DNA from: an uncultured Prevotella sp. | Lineage (GTDB): Bacteria > Bacteroidota > Bacteroidia > Bacteroidales > Bacteroidaceae | NCBI GenBank assembly: GCA_946627325.1 | Contig: CAMOVK010000001.1 | Location: 1-64,000 of the forward strand | Reading direction: 5' to 3' | Length of the DNA: 64,000 nt | Shown: positions 8,943-19,822 of the stretch, in pieces | Position numbering within the stretch: position 1 is the first letter of the stretch | Layout of the letters: every line of letters begins with the position of its first letter | Made by a program: the position numbers and the translations under genes | Notes under the pieces: model-generated | What the model saw: the letters and a program-made list of their open reading frames with translations, nothing else | Told to the model about the DNA's origin: nothing | The model's database searches: none

Positions 8943-9593
8943 ATGAAAAAACTATTTACTTTGGCTGTTATAGCAACAGCAATGTTGTTTGCTCAATCAG
9001 CAAACGCGCAAGTGAAATTCGGTTTGAAAGGTGGTGTAAACCTTACTAACATCAGCGTCAGCGATGGTGATGCTTTGAAGGACAACATCAAAAACCAAAC
9101 AGGTTTCTTTATTGGACCGACAGCGGTTGTAACTCTCCCTGTCGTAGGTCTCGGTCTCGATGCTTCGCTGCTCTACGACCAGCGTACTGCAAAGATAAAG
9201 GGGGGCATCTACGATACAGGAAACAATTTACTTGATGAAGATAAGGTAAAAATGCAACAGGTAGTTATTCCTATCAATGTGCGTTACGGTGTAGGTCTTG
9301 GCACTCTCGCATCAGGATTCATTTTCGCTGGTCCACAATTTGGATTTAACGTTGGCGACAAAAAGACTGAAGTAATCAAGAACATTTTCGAATGGGAACG
9401 TGAGGCTGTAAACTTCAGCCTTAACTTCGGTGTTGGTGTGATGGCTCTCAACCACTTGCAGGTTACTGCCAACTACAACCTCGCACTGGGCAAACAAAAC
9501 GAATTAGGACTGAACAGTGCAACTTGGACCAATCTTACCCGTCCGAAAGTAAAGGCTAACGCTTGGCAGATTGGTGTTGCTTATCTGTTCTAA
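8943..9593 (+). CDS. Outer-membrane beta-barrel (porin-family) protein
   Basis: Signal peptide MKKLFTLAVIATAMLFAQSANAQ; VKFGLKGGVNLTN start and terminal aromatic (VAYLF). Confidence 0.85.
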   Translation: MKKLFTLAVIATAMLFAQSANAQVKFGLKGGVNLTNISVSDGDALKDNIKNQTGFFIGPTAVVTLPVVGLGLDASLLYDQRTAKIKGGIYDTGNNLLDEDKVKMQQVVIPINVRYGVGLGTLASGFIFAGPQFGFNVGDKKTEVIKNIFEWEREAVNFSLNFGVGVMALNHLQVTANYNLALGKQNELGLNSATWTNLTRPKVKANAWQIGVAYLF

Positions 9594-9628
9594 AAACTTA
9601 TACTTCAGAACGAAGTATTCATAAAAAT

Positions 9629-9657
9629 AAAATCGGAAGGCATTGCCCTCCGATTTT
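9629..9657. terminator. Bidirectional terminator between convergent OMP gene and metG
   Basis: AAAATCGGA...TCCGATTTT inverted repeat followed by T-rich tract, between convergent stops. Confidence 0.85.
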
Positions 9658-9666
9658 ATTTTTGTA

Positions 9667-11778
9667 TTATCCTACCTGACTTCCAGGTTTTACATCCTTC
9701 GATGTGGTAACAACGCTTAGCGTATCGTCGAAATCGACTGCTGAAAGAATCATTCCTTGACTTTCAATTCCCATCATTGTACGAGGTGCAAAATTAGCAA
9801 CGAAGAGCACTCTACGTCCAACCAATTCCTCTGGATTATCATAGAACTGCGCTATACCCGATAGAATTGTGCGCTCTTTGTCGGTTCCATCGTCAATGGT
9901 AAACTGCAATAGTTTCTTCGACTTCTTCACCTTTTCGCACGCTTTGACAAGTCCTACTCGAATATCTAACTTCTCGAAATCCTCGAATGAAACGTTTTCC
10001 TTTATTGGCTTAGCCGTTGCAGCGGCAGCCTCGTTTTGCTTCTTTATGTCGTCGAGACGCTTTAGTTGAGCCTCAATCACGCAGTCTTCAATTTTCTCAA
10101 ACAATAGTTCTGGTTCGCCGAGTTGATGTCCCGTTTTCAGCAAGTCAGTTTTTCCGAGTTGGTTCCATTCGAAATCTACCATATTAAGCATTTCTCTCAA
10201 TCGTTTTGACGAGAAAGGCAGGAATGGTTCGAAGGCTATTGCGAGGTTGGCTACTAGTTGCAGCGAGATGTAGAGGATGGTTTCTACACGCTTTGGATCG
10301 CTTTTCCACACCTTCCATGGCTCACATTCGGTAATGTATCTGTTACCTATTCTTGCGAGATTCATTGCCTCTTTCTGTGCTTCACGGAACTTATAGGTGT
10401 CGAGAAGCTGTTCGAGGCGTTGCTTAACGTCCTTAAACTCGTCGAGGGTCTGACGGTCAGTGTCTGTCAGCTCGCCACATTCAGGCACGAGTCCATTGAA
10501 GTATTTCTTTGTAAGTTGCAATGCTCTATTTACAAAATTTCCATAGACAGCCACCAGTTCGTTGTTGTTTCTCTCTTGGAAATCACGCCATGTGAAGTTG
10601 TTGTCTTTTGTTTCAGGAGCGTTAGCTGTGAGCACATAGCGCAGCACATCTTGCTTTCCAGGAAAGTCAACAAGATACTCGTGAAGCCAGATTGCCCAAT
10701 TTCGCGAAGTAGATATTTTATCGTTTTCGAGATTGAGGAACTCGTTTGCAGGTACATTTTCTGGCATTATATATCCTCCGTGCGCCTTCATCATCACTGG
10801 GAATATGATACAATGGAAGACGATATTGTCTTTTCCGATGAAATGAACAAGCTTCGTATCGTTGTCTTTCCACCATTTTTGCCAGTCGCCCCATTGCTCT
10901 GGGTGTTGTTGGCATAGTTCTATCGTATTGGATATGTATCCTATTGGTGCATCGAACCATACATAAAGCACCTTTCCTTCTGCTCCTTCTATTGGCACTG
11001 GTATGCCCCAGTTTAGGTCGCGAGTCATGGCACGAGGTTGAAGGTCCATATCAAGCCACGACTTACACTGTCCATAGACGTTCGATCGCCATTCTTTATG
11101 CCCTTCGAGTATCCACTGTCGGAGCCAAGATTGATACTCATTTAGTGGCAGATACCAGTTTTTAGTTTCTTTCAATACGGGTGTTGAGCCGCTGATAGTA
11201 GAACGCGGATTGATTAGTTCTGTTGGGTCAAGGTCACGTCCGCATTTCTCACACTGGTCGCCATAGGCACCTTCGTTGTGGCAGTGAGGACATTCACCCA
11301 TAATATATCTGTCTGCGAGAAACTGATGAGCCTCCTCGTCGTAGTATTGCTTGGTCGTTTCTTCGGTCAGTTTACCTTCGTCGTAGAGTTTACGGAAGAA
11401 GTCGGAAGCAGTCTTGTGGTGCAGTTCCGATGTCGTTCGGCTATAAACGTCAAATGAAATACCGAAATCTTCGAACGAATCTTTTATCATCTTGTGATAG
11501 CGGTCAACGATTTCTTGAGGTTGCACGCCCTCTTTTCTGGCTCTGATAGTTATAGGTACACCATGCTCGTCGCTACCTCCAATGAACATCACGTCGTGTT
11601 TCTTCAGTCGGAGATAACGCACATAGATGTCTGCAGGCACATATACTCCTGCCAGATGACCAATATGCACACCGCCATTGGCATAAGGCAGGGCTGTGGT
11701 AACGGTCGTTCTCTTAAATTGTTTATCTGTCATAATATGCTTATTGTGTTTTGATTTCGATATGGTTAAGACTTGCAA
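9667..11778 (-). CDS. metG: Methionine--tRNA ligase (start probably 11733, [20 protein letters not shown])
   Basis: [22 protein letters not shown] motif; CPHC...CEKC zinc site; C-terminal tRNA-binding domain. Confidence 0.97.
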   Translation of the reverse strand: MQVLTISKSKHNKHIMTDKQFKRTTVTTALPYANGGVHIGHLAGVYVPADIYVRYLRLKKHDVMFIGGSDEHGVPITIRARKEGVQPQEIVDRYHKMIKDSFEDFGISFDVYSRTTSELHHKTASDFFRKLYDEGKLTEETTKQYYDEEAHQFLADRYIMGECPHCHNEGAYGDQCEKCGRDLDPTELINPRSTISGSTPVLKETKNWYLPLNEYQSWLRQWILEGHKEWRSNVYGQCKSWLDMDLQPRAMTRDLNWGIPVPIEGAEGKVLYVWFDAPIGYISNTIELCQQHPEQWGDWQKWWKDNDTKLVHFIGKDNIVFHCIIFPVMMKAHGGYIMPENVPANEFLNLENDKISTSRNWAIWLHEYLVDFPGKQDVLRYVLTANAPETKDNNFTWRDFQERNNNELVAVYGNFVNRALQLTKKYFNGLVPECGELTDTDRQTLDEFKDVKQRLEQLLDTYKFREAQKEAMNLARIGNRYITECEPWKVWKSDPKRVETILYISLQLVANLAIAFEPFLPFSSKRLREMLNMVDFEWNQLGKTDLLKTGHQLGEPELLFEKIEDCVIEAQLKRLDDIKKQNEAAAATAKPIKENVSFEDFEKLDIRVGLVKACEKVKKSKKLLQFTIDDGTDKERTILSGIAQFYDNPEELVGRRVLFVANFAPRTMMGIESQGMILSAVDFDDTLSVVTTSKDVKPGSQVG

Positions 11779-12154
11779 AGGTTATTTCAACGAGTTCTCT
11801 CTCATTTGTGCAGATGGCACCACTCTCAACGAGCAGTGCCATCCCTACGTTTTTCTGTTGTCTAAAAATATGGGCAACCTCACGGCTACCACTCTCTTTT
11901 TGTTGTCAAAGAGACTTTCATATTTTGCACAACAAAATTTATAAATTACTACTAACCTAAACAATCTTTTTATTATACAGGTGCAAAATTATCGAAAAAA
12001 ACAATAGTGTCCAAAATAAATCGCATAAAAACTAAAAAAGAAGTCTGTTTTAAGTGATAAAATGCCATTTACAAACACCGTTGAATTTAGAAACGATAGT
12101 ATTGCAGAAAAATAAAACCAGCAAATTATTAGTAATTTATTCGTCGGAAATCGT

Positions 12155-12162
12155 TATTTTTG
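12155..12162 (+). promoter_or_regulatory. -7 element TATTTTTG very close to start codon
   Basis: TATTTTTG at 12155-12162, 6 bp before ATG 12169 (MNILLINTSD). Confidence 0.4.
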
Positions 12163-12168
12163 CAGTTG

Positions 12169-13443
12169 ATGAATATTCTTCTAATCAACACCAGCGACTG
12201 TGTGGGTGGTGCTGCCGTGGCTGCCCACCGGCTGATGATAGCCCTGAATAGTCACGGCGAGAAGGCTCGTATGCTCGTAGCCCACAAGAGTAGCGATAGT
12301 TTAACCGTCAGCGATTTGCGCCATCATTGGCTCACTCGCTGGCGTTTCCTTTATGAGCGCTGGCGCATCTTTATCAGTCTATGGGGACGTCGCGACAACC
12401 TGTTCAAGATAGATACCGCCATTGCAGGCAGCGACATCACTTCGACAAAAGAATTTCGCGAGGCAGACATAATACATCTTCATTGGGTAAATCAAGGTAT
12501 GCTATCGATTACCGACATTAGGAAAATTTTATTATCAGGTAAGCCTGTAGTATGGACTATGCACGATGCCTGGCCAGCAACGGCTATCTGCCACTATACT
12601 GATGGGTGCAAATCGTTTACCGACGAATGCAAACGCTGCCGCCTATTACCAAATAATGGTTCTGCACGCGACCTGTCATTCCGCACATGGCATCGTAAGC
12701 GCAGAATGTTAGAAGGGCAAAACATAACTTTTGTGGCTTGCTCCCGATGGCTTGCCAACCAAGCCCGACAAAGCCGACTGATAGGCAACCACACTATAAC
12801 AAGCATACCAAATTGCATTGACACCCACACTTTTTGCCCGCGCGAAAAAACAACTATTAGGGAAGAACTTAACCTGCCTGTGGACAAACGACTAATTCTC
12901 TTCGTCTCGCAGCGCGTCACCGATGAGCGAAAGGGAATGACATTCCTTATCGAAGCCCTACAAAAAATCGTAGCAGAGCATCCTGAATGGAAGGAACATA
13001 CAGAGGTAATGATTCTCGGTGACAACAGCGAAGATATTGCCGAGAAACTACCTCTCAAGGTCATTCCTTTGGGATATGTAAGTAAAGAACAACAGACAGC
13101 CAAGATATACGCCGCTGCCGACCTGTTTGTCATTCCTTCTTTGGAAGACAACCTGCCCAACACCATCATGGAAGCAATGGCCTGCGGTGTACCATGCGTA
13201 GGTTTCAAGACAGGCGGCATACCAGAAATGATTGACCACAAGCAGAATGGTTACGTTGCAGAATATCGCAATGCCGACGATTTGGCAAAGGGAATAGTAT
13301 GGGCTCTCGAAGACGAGCGGAGAGGAATACTCAGCCAAGCTGCAGTCAAGAAAGTTCACTCTACATACTCACAGCATAGCGTAGCACTGAAATATATTGA
13401 GATATACAATCAGGCTGCAGCATTCAAAAACTATCGGATATGA
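12169..13443 (+). CDS. Glycosyltransferase family 4 (GT-B)
   Basis: MNILLINTSDCVGGAAVAAHRL...PSLEDNLPNTIMEAMACGVPCVGFKTGGIPEMI. Confidence 0.93.
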   Translation: MNILLINTSDCVGGAAVAAHRLMIALNSHGEKARMLVAHKSSDSLTVSDLRHHWLTRWRFLYERWRIFISLWGRRDNLFKIDTAIAGSDITSTKEFREADIIHLHWVNQGMLSITDIRKILLSGKPVVWTMHDAWPATAICHYTDGCKSFTDECKRCRLLPNNGSARDLSFRTWHRKRRMLEGQNITFVACSRWLANQARQSRLIGNHTITSIPNCIDTHTFCPREKTTIREELNLPVDKRLILFVSQRVTDERKGMTFLIEALQKIVAEHPEWKEHTEVMILGDNSEDIAEKLPLKVIPLGYVSKEQQTAKIYAAADLFVIPSLEDNLPNTIMEAMACGVPCVGFKTGGIPEMIDHKQNGYVAEYRNADDLAKGIVWALEDERRGILSQAAVKKVHSTYSQHSVALKYIEIYNQAAAFKNYRI

Positions 13444-14210
13444 TTAGATTTTCCATTGTTACCGTATGCTTTAATGCTGCCGACATCATTGAAGACACTT
13501 TGCGAAGCATCGAGCATCAGACATATCCATCGATAGAACACATCATAATCGATGGCTCCTCAAAAGACAAGACTGTCGAACTCTGCCAGAAATACAGGGA
13601 ACGATGTATGGGAAAAGACCTCGACCACGAGGTGATTATCATCTCCGAGCCCGATTGCGGCATCTATGACGCCATGAATAAAGGTATTCGCAAAGCCACG
13701 GGCGATTACATCCTCTTTCTCAATTCAGGCGACCAATTAGCGGCAAACGACACTCTCGACATTGTTGCCTCATGCGTTGGCGAAGGAGAAACGCTACCTG
13801 CGGTGCTCTACGGCGACACCGACATAATCAACAACGAAGGTATTGTCGTAGGCAGACGGGAGAAACGACCACCTCAGACGCTCACTTGGAAGAAATTCAA
13901 ATGGGGGATGCTCGTATGCCATCAAGCTTTCTACGCACGGACAGACTTGGCAAAAGAAACAGCTTACAACCTTCGCTACAGGTACTCCTCCGACGTTGAC
14001 TGGTGTATAAGGATAATGAAAGAAGCAGCGCGACGACGTTTAACCATTAGAAACATCAATACCACAACTGCACTGTTTCTTGATGGCGGTGCCACTACTC
14101 GACATCATCAGGCGTCACTTCGCGAACGATTTCGTATCATGCAACACCACTATGGTATCGTCACAACTACCATAGTCCACCTCTGGTTTGCCGCAAAGAA
14201 GATTTTCTAA
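13440..14210 (+). CDS. Glycosyltransferase family 2
   Basis: RFSIVTVCFNAADIIEDTLRSIEHQTYPSIEHIIIDGSSKDKT; overlaps stop of preceding GT4 gene (ATGA). Confidence 0.93.
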   Translation: MIRFSIVTVCFNAADIIEDTLRSIEHQTYPSIEHIIIDGSSKDKTVELCQKYRERCMGKDLDHEVIIISEPDCGIYDAMNKGIRKATGDYILFLNSGDQLAANDTLDIVASCVGEGETLPAVLYGDTDIINNEGIVVGRREKRPPQTLTWKKFKWGMLVCHQAFYARTDLAKETAYNLRYRYSSDVDWCIRIMKEAARRRLTIRNINTTTALFLDGGATTRHHQASLRERFRIMQHHYGIVTTTIVHLWFAAKKIF

Positions 14211-14374
14211 TAATGTAATAAAGGTGTAAAAAGGAAACACAAAACATCGTACACGAAGATTTTAGAATATGAGAGCGGTGTATTTTTCACTGTCATTATG
14301 AGGTTTCACATCTTTTATTTGTATTTTCGCAGCGATAAAGCAATTATTGAAAAAACAGAAAACATATTTCTATT

Positions 14375-15736
14375 ATGATTAAGACGTATATCAAAGAAAA
14401 CGAGAGCCGAATACTCGACGAATTGTTTAGCCTCATTCGCATACCGAGTATCAGTTCTAAATCGGAGAACAAAGCCGATATGTTACGCTGCGCAGAGCGG
14501 TGGAAAGAGTTGCTGCTTGAGGCTGGTGTCAGTCGAGCCGAAGTGATGCCCTCCGACGGCAATCCAATGGTTTATGCTGAGAAAATCATTGACCCCAGTG
14601 CAAAGACAATTCTCATTTATGGTCACTACGACGTGATGCCAGCCGAACCATTTGAGTTGTGGAAGACAGAACCATTTGAACCCGTAGTGAAAGACGACCA
14701 TATCTGGGCTCGCGGTGCCGACGATGACAAGGGACAATCATTCATTCAGGCAAAGGCTTTCGAATATCTTGTTAAGAACAATTTGTTGAAACACAACATC
14801 AAGTTTATCCTTGAAGGCGAAGAAGAGATTGGTTCACCCAGTTTAGAGACATTCTGCGAGAAGCATAAAGAACTGCTCAAAGCCAACATCATCCTCGTTT
14901 CTGACACGTCGATGCTCTCTGCCGACCTGCCTTCGCTGACTACAGGACTGCGCGGACTATCCTATTGGCAAATAGAAGTGACTGGTCCAAACCATGATTT
15001 GCACTCTGGACACTTCGGAGGAGCTGTAGCCAACCCGATAAATGTTCTATGCCGACTTATTTCCGATATGCAAGACGACAAGGGTCGCATACAAGTGCCT
15101 GGTTTCTACGACGACGTTGAGCCTATACCACAAGAGGAACGCGAACTCGTAGAGAGCATTCCTTTTGACCTCGACAAATACAAGCAGTCGCTCGACGTAG
15201 AAGAACTCTTTGGCGAAGAAGGATACAGCACTATTGAACGCACTGGGTTCCGTCCGTCGTTCGACGTGTGCGGTATTTGGGGTGGATATACTGGCGAAGG
15301 TGCAAAAACCGTCATCCCATCGAAGGCATACGCCAAAATATCTACACGCCTTGTGCCTCATCAGAATTCAGAGAAGATATCCCTATTGGTAAAAGATTAT
15401 CTTGAGAGCGTGGCACCAAAGACTGTTAAGATAAAGGTGGAATACCTTCACGGCGGTGAAGGCTACGTTTGCCCTATCGATCTACCTGCATACAAGGCTG
15501 CGGAGAAAGGATTTGAAAAAGCATTTGGCAAGCGTCCGTTGCCTGTTCGCAGAGGAGGAAGTATTCCTATCATCTCTACTTTCGAGAAAATTCTCGGCAT
15601 AAAGACTATACTCATGGGCTTCGGATTGGAGTCGAACGCTATACATTCGCCTAACGAGAATATGCCTCTCGACATTTTCCGTAAAGGTATAGAGGCTGTA
15701 GTAGGCTTCCACGAGGAGTTCGACAAACTTCCTTAA
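14375..15736 (+). CDS. M20 family dipeptidase/metallopeptidase
   Basis: IYGHYDVMPAEPFELWKTEPFEPVVKDDHIWARGADDDKGQ; LEGEEEIGSP motif. Confidence 0.95.
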   Translation: MIKTYIKENESRILDELFSLIRIPSISSKSENKADMLRCAERWKELLLEAGVSRAEVMPSDGNPMVYAEKIIDPSAKTILIYGHYDVMPAEPFELWKTEPFEPVVKDDHIWARGADDDKGQSFIQAKAFEYLVKNNLLKHNIKFILEGEEEIGSPSLETFCEKHKELLKANIILVSDTSMLSADLPSLTTGLRGLSYWQIEVTGPNHDLHSGHFGGAVANPINVLCRLISDMQDDKGRIQVPGFYDDVEPIPQEERELVESIPFDLDKYKQSLDVEELFGEEGYSTIERTGFRPSFDVCGIWGGYTGEGAKTVIPSKAYAKISTRLVPHQNSEKISLLVKDYLESVAPKTVKIKVEYLHGGEGYVCPIDLPAYKAAEKGFEKAFGKRPLPVRRGGSIPIISTFEKILGIKTILMGFGLESNAIHSPNENMPLDIFRKGIEAVVGFHEEFDKLP

Positions 15737-15800
15737 ACAAGAAAGCCGTCTCATACCACTTTACTAAAGTAAGGATACAAGTCTGGTAAATTCAGTATAA

Positions 15801-15840
15801 AATTAACACCCAACCCCTGAAGAGGAGTTGGGTGTTAATT
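15801..15840. terminator. Bidirectional terminator hairpin between M20 peptidase and korB
   Basis: aattaacacccaac...gttgggtgttaatt near-perfect inverted repeat between convergent genes. Confidence 0.88.
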
Positions 15841-16848
15841 TTATTTTACTTCCCAAATATCGTTAGTCTCGAGCAGTTCGGTGAAGTTGTGATAGTTTTT
15901 CTTCTTCTTCACATCTTCTATTTGAGCCCAAATAGCATTGTTATATGTTGGTGCTGGCACATCTCGTATTACTCCGAGAGCGTATGGGAATCCATCGGCA
16001 GGTTCCATGAGTGCCAGTTTCATCTGCAAAGAGTCGTCTTCGCAGTGGGCATCGTGTACGAGCACGTCATCTATAGTCCATCCGCCTTCGCCAACTTTCA
16101 CGACTTTCAGGTTGAATCCGTCGCGAACAATACCCATCTCGTTGTTTTCTCCGAAGAGCAACTTCTCTCCGTGCTTCACGTAGATAGCATTTTTCTTGCG
16201 GTTTTCTTTACTATACACTGGGTCATATACTCCATTATTGAATATGACGCAGTGCTGCATTATCTCGCAAACGGTAGCTCCTTCGTGGTTTTGTGCAGCC
16301 TTAAGCACCTCCACTGTTTCTGGTCCGTCGGTTGCTACGGCACGTGCGAAGAAACGTCCTCGTGCTCCGAAACACAGTTCGGCTGGGCGGAAAGGGTCTT
16401 CCACCGTTCCGTACGGACTCGACTTCGACACGAAACCGCGTGGTGAAGTTGGTGAATACTGACCTTTAGTCAGACCATATATACGATTGTTGAGCAGTAT
16501 GATGTTTATACCAATGTTGCGTCGCATGGCATGAATAAAATGGTTTCCACCGATTGCAAGTCCATCGCCATCGCCCGAAATCTGCCATACAGAGAGGTCT
16601 GTATTTGTCACACGAACGCCTGTGGCTATAGCCGCCGCACGTCCGTGTATAGTTTGCATAGCGTAAGCGTTGACATAATAAGGCAGTCGGCTTGAGCAAC
16701 CGATACCCGAAATGACTGCAACCTTATGTGGAGGATAGCCCAGTTCAGCCATCGCCTTATGAAGCGAGGCAAGGAAGAAGTGGTCGCCACAGCCTGGACA
16801 CCAGCGAGGTTGTCCCTTCTTAAAGTCTTGAACAGTACATGTTGACAT
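15841..16848 (-). CDS. korB: 2-oxoacid:ferredoxin oxidoreductase subunit beta
   Basis: RWCPGCGDHFFLASLHKAM; GDGDGLAIGGNHFIHAMRRN TPP motif. Confidence 0.95.
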   Translation of the reverse strand: MSTCTVQDFKKGQPRWCPGCGDHFFLASLHKAMAELGYPPHKVAVISGIGCSSRLPYYVNAYAMQTIHGRAAAIATGVRVTNTDLSVWQISGDGDGLAIGGNHFIHAMRRNIGINIILLNNRIYGLTKGQYSPTSPRGFVSKSSPYGTVEDPFRPAELCFGARGRFFARAVATDGPETVEVLKAAQNHEGATVCEIMQHCVIFNNGVYDPVYSKENRKKNAIYVKHGEKLLFGENNEMGIVRDGFNLKVVKVGEGGWTIDDVLVHDAHCEDDSLQMKLALMEPADGFPYALGVIRDVPAPTYNNAIWAQIEDVKKKKNYHNFTELLETNDIWEVK

Positions 16849-16874
16849 GTCTATTAATATTATAATGTTTAGTA

Positions 16875-18725
16875 TTAAAGTTTTAATATGTTCTCAAAGG
16901 CATCTACCAATTCGCTTACGACGAATGGCTGTCCCTTAACTTCGTTAAACTGATAGGGTACGAAGTTGTCTATTTTTGTTCGCAGGTAAGATGCCAGTTG
17001 TCCGAGGTTTTGCTCTGCCACTACTACTTTCTTGTATCGCGTGAGCACTTCTGCCGTGTTTGCTGGCAGCGGATTGATATACGAGAAATGAGCGTGAGCC
17101 ACCTTATGTCCTCGTTGCTGTAGTTCTTCCATAGCCGAACATAGGTGTCCGAATGTACCACCAAATCCTACGATGAGCAATTCGGCATCGTCTTTATCGC
17201 CTAAGACTTCGAGGTTGGGCACTGGTATTCGTGCTACTTTCTCGGCGCGCAGGCGACACATCTCGTCGTGGTTTTGTGGGTCGGTTGATATTGCTCCTGT
17301 TCGTCCGTCTTTCTCCAGTCCACCGAGAACGTGTGTGAAGCCTTCTCTACCAGGGACTGCCCAATAGCGAGCCATTGTTTCTGGGTCGCGTTTATATGGT
17401 GTATAGTTATCGCGCATATCGTCGGTAGCATAGTGAGGGCGAATTTCTGGCAGTTTATCTATCTCTGGCAGTCGCCATGCTGCCGAGCCGTTTGCTATGA
17501 AAGCGTCGGTCAGCAAGATAACCGGAGTCATGTGTTCGAGTGCAATCTTTGATGCTGCATATACTGAATCGAAACAGTTTGTCGGACTTGTCGCTGCTAT
17601 TACAGGCATAGGACTTTCTCCATTTCTTCCATAAAGAGCTTGTAGCAGGTCGGTCTGTTCGCTCTTCGTAGGTAGTCCAGTAGATGGTCCGCCTCGCTGA
17701 ACGTCGATTACGACCAATGGCAACTCATCCATTACAGCAAGGTTTATTGCCTCGCTCTTAAGGCACAAGCCTGGTCCCGATGTGCTTGTTGCAGCCAAAG
17801 CTCCTGCAAACGATGCTCCGATGGCACTTGCACAACCGGCAATTTCGTCTTCACACTGTACGGTTATTATACCCAGCGACTTGTGTTTCGACAATTCGTG
17901 TAGTATATCCGTTGCAGGAGTGATAGGATACGAACCGAGATAGAGTGTCAGTCCTGCTTTCTCGGCAGCAGCAATAAGTCCATAGGCTGTCGCTTTATTG
18001 CCTGTTATATCCATGTAGCGACCTTTGTTTTTCTGCTTCGATTCTATTCGATATGTTGCAGGCACACTGGCGTGAACGTTGTGTCCGTGGTCGTAGCCAG
18101 CACGCACTACCTTTATGTTGTTTACCGCCAATTCGGGTTTCTTGGCAAATTTTTCGTTGAGGAACTCTTCTACGAGTTTTATATCTCTATTAAACAACCA
18201 GCACACTAATCCCAGCGCAAACATGTTTCGGCATTTCAGTATCGACTTATTGTCCATGCCGCTGTCTGCCAGACAGTCTTTAACCATCTTCGTTATCGGG
18301 CATGCCACCACGCGGTCGTTGTCGATACCCATTTCTGCGAGATAGTCATCAGTCTGGAACTCGGCTTTCTTCAGGTCGTTTGGACCAAAAGAGTCGGTGT
18401 CGATAATGATTGTAGCGTTGCGTTTGGCATGCTGATACTGAGTCTTCAGTGCGGCAGCATTCATTGCTACAAGCACATCGCACTTATCTCCAGGTGTCAT
18501 AACCTTGTTTTCGCCTATATGAACCTGAAATCCGCTTACACCTGTCAGCGAACCTTGCGGAGCACGAATGTCTGCCGGATAGTCGGGAAACGTAGATATA
18601 TCGTTGCCCACTATCGCCGAGACCGTTGAGAAAATGTTACCTGCCAGCTGCATTCCGTCGCCCGAATCGCCCGAGAAACGAATGACAACCTGGTCAAGAG
18701 TTTTCACTTCTAATTCTTCTGCCAT
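16875..18725 (-). CDS. korA: 2-oxoacid:acceptor oxidoreductase subunit alpha
   Basis: VVIRFSGDSGDGMQLAGNIF (gamma domain) fused to TPP-dependent alpha domain; adjacent korB. Confidence 0.95.
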   Translation of the reverse strand: MAEELEVKTLDQVVIRFSGDSGDGMQLAGNIFSTVSAIVGNDISTFPDYPADIRAPQGSLTGVSGFQVHIGENKVMTPGDKCDVLVAMNAAALKTQYQHAKRNATIIIDTDSFGPNDLKKAEFQTDDYLAEMGIDNDRVVACPITKMVKDCLADSGMDNKSILKCRNMFALGLVCWLFNRDIKLVEEFLNEKFAKKPELAVNNIKVVRAGYDHGHNVHASVPATYRIESKQKNKGRYMDITGNKATAYGLIAAAEKAGLTLYLGSYPITPATDILHELSKHKSLGIITVQCEDEIAGCASAIGASFAGALAATSTSGPGLCLKSEAINLAVMDELPLVVIDVQRGGPSTGLPTKSEQTDLLQALYGRNGESPMPVIAATSPTNCFDSVYAASKIALEHMTPVILLTDAFIANGSAAWRLPEIDKLPEIRPHYATDDMRDNYTPYKRDPETMARYWAVPGREGFTHVLGGLEKDGRTGAISTDPQNHDEMCRLRAEKVARIPVPNLEVLGDKDDAELLIVGFGGTFGHLCSAMEELQQRGHKVAHAHFSYINPLPANTAEVLTRYKKVVVAEQNLGQLASYLRTKIDNFVPYQFNEVKGQPFVVSELVDAFENILKL

Positions 18726-18805
18726 GATTGTTTTTTGTTGTTTATTTGTAAAATGTGTTATGTATATTTATATTGTTTACTACTTAATTTATGCACTTAG
18801 AAAAA

Positions 18806-19263
18806 TTATTTTGATATAAATTTCTTTCCTTTTGATATAACTAATCCTTTGTAATTATTATCTACTCTCTTTCCACTTAAATCATATCTATAAGTATCAC
18901 ATTTATCTTCATCTGTATTATACCGAAGAGGGTTAGTAATACTCAAAACATCAAATTCCTCCGTTTTGCTAAAATATTGCGACCAACCTGTGTCTTCGTA
19001 TTGTTGTCTTGTTCCTACAGGTATGAATAAAATAGCATTCTTACTAATGAAACTAAAATTTCTATCGTTGGCAATTGGTGGAGTCATACAAAGTGAAATA
19101 ACTTGATTTAGCTCATAACATCCCCAAAAAGCCTGTCTTCCTATACTCTCCAAATTTTTTCCTATTTTTGTTGAGATTAATTTACTACAATTATAGATTC
19201 AACACCAATTGCGCTATAAATGCATAAAAATAACAAGTAAAAAAGTAGTTTCTTCATTGTCAT
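18806..19263 (-). pseudogene. Remnant of BspA-like leucine-rich-repeat (LRR_5) surface protein with disrupted frame
   Basis: 18806-19153 ORF reads ESIGRQAFWGCYELNQVISL...YRYDLSGKRVDNNYKGLVISKGKKFISK. Upstream, signal peptide MKKLLFYLLFLCIYSAIGVES is in another frame and ends at a stop, while the LRR frame extends up to IYNCSKLISTKIGKNLESIG before a TGA. Confidence 0.7.
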
Positions 19264-19299
19264 TATCACCTTTTATTACGTTAAACAACTTGTATTATT

Positions 19300-19800
19300 T
19301 TATATTTTCCTTCCAAAGTCGGCTGGGATTTCGCCCCATGCGCGAGTGTCCCATTTTTCAACGGGTATTGTAACAGCATTCAGACGGAGCCACTGCTCTG
19401 CTCTTCTGATGACACCAAACAATCTTTCTGTCTGCTCATCGTGGGGCAAGGTGGTCTTGCAGTGTTTCTTTTTCAGCCATGCTATGGCATTGTTTGAGTC
19501 GGTATAGATTACCTTATCGGTTATGTTTTGTTGCTTCATGAGTGCCAATGCATGAACTACTGCAAGAAATTCGCCAATGTTATTCGTACCGAATATTGGT
19601 CCGTAGCGAAACACTTCTGCTCCTGTAGCAAGGTCGATAGCACGATATTCCATCGGTCCTGGATTGCCCGAGCATGCTGCATCAACAGCCCAAGCGTTTG
19701 CTTTCACATCGCTATGGAGCGGCAGAACGGTATCAGTGCGGTAGTCGGGTGGATTTTGCAGGTTCATTTTACTTGTGTTTACGTCGTCGGTTGGCAACAA
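19300..19800 (-). CDS. Ribonuclease HI-family protein
   Basis: WAVDAACSGNPGPMEYRAIDL...GTNNIGEFLAVVHALAL...IYTDSNNAIAWLK RNase H motifs. Confidence 0.9.
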   Translation of the reverse strand: MLPTDDVNTSKMNLQNPPDYRTDTVLPLHSDVKANAWAVDAACSGNPGPMEYRAIDLATGAEVFRYGPIFGTNNIGEFLAVVHALALMKQQNITDKVIYTDSNNAIAWLKKKHCKTTLPHDEQTERLFGVIRRAEQWLRLNAVTIPVEKWDTRAWGEIPADFGRKI

Positions 19801-19822
19801 TCTTATTTTAGAAACAGTTGTC

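Noticed and set aside
10258-10917. 219-aa plus-strand ORF inside metG
   Set aside because: Antisense to a well-supported metG frame; no recognisable motifs.
11779-12150. Intergenic region between metG and GT4 considered for a small RNA or riboswitch
   Set aside because: No convincing conserved structure, terminator or known motif could be recognised by eye.
15832-16446. 204-aa plus-strand ORF across korB
   Set aside because: Antisense of korB, beginning in the terminator hairpin; no motifs.
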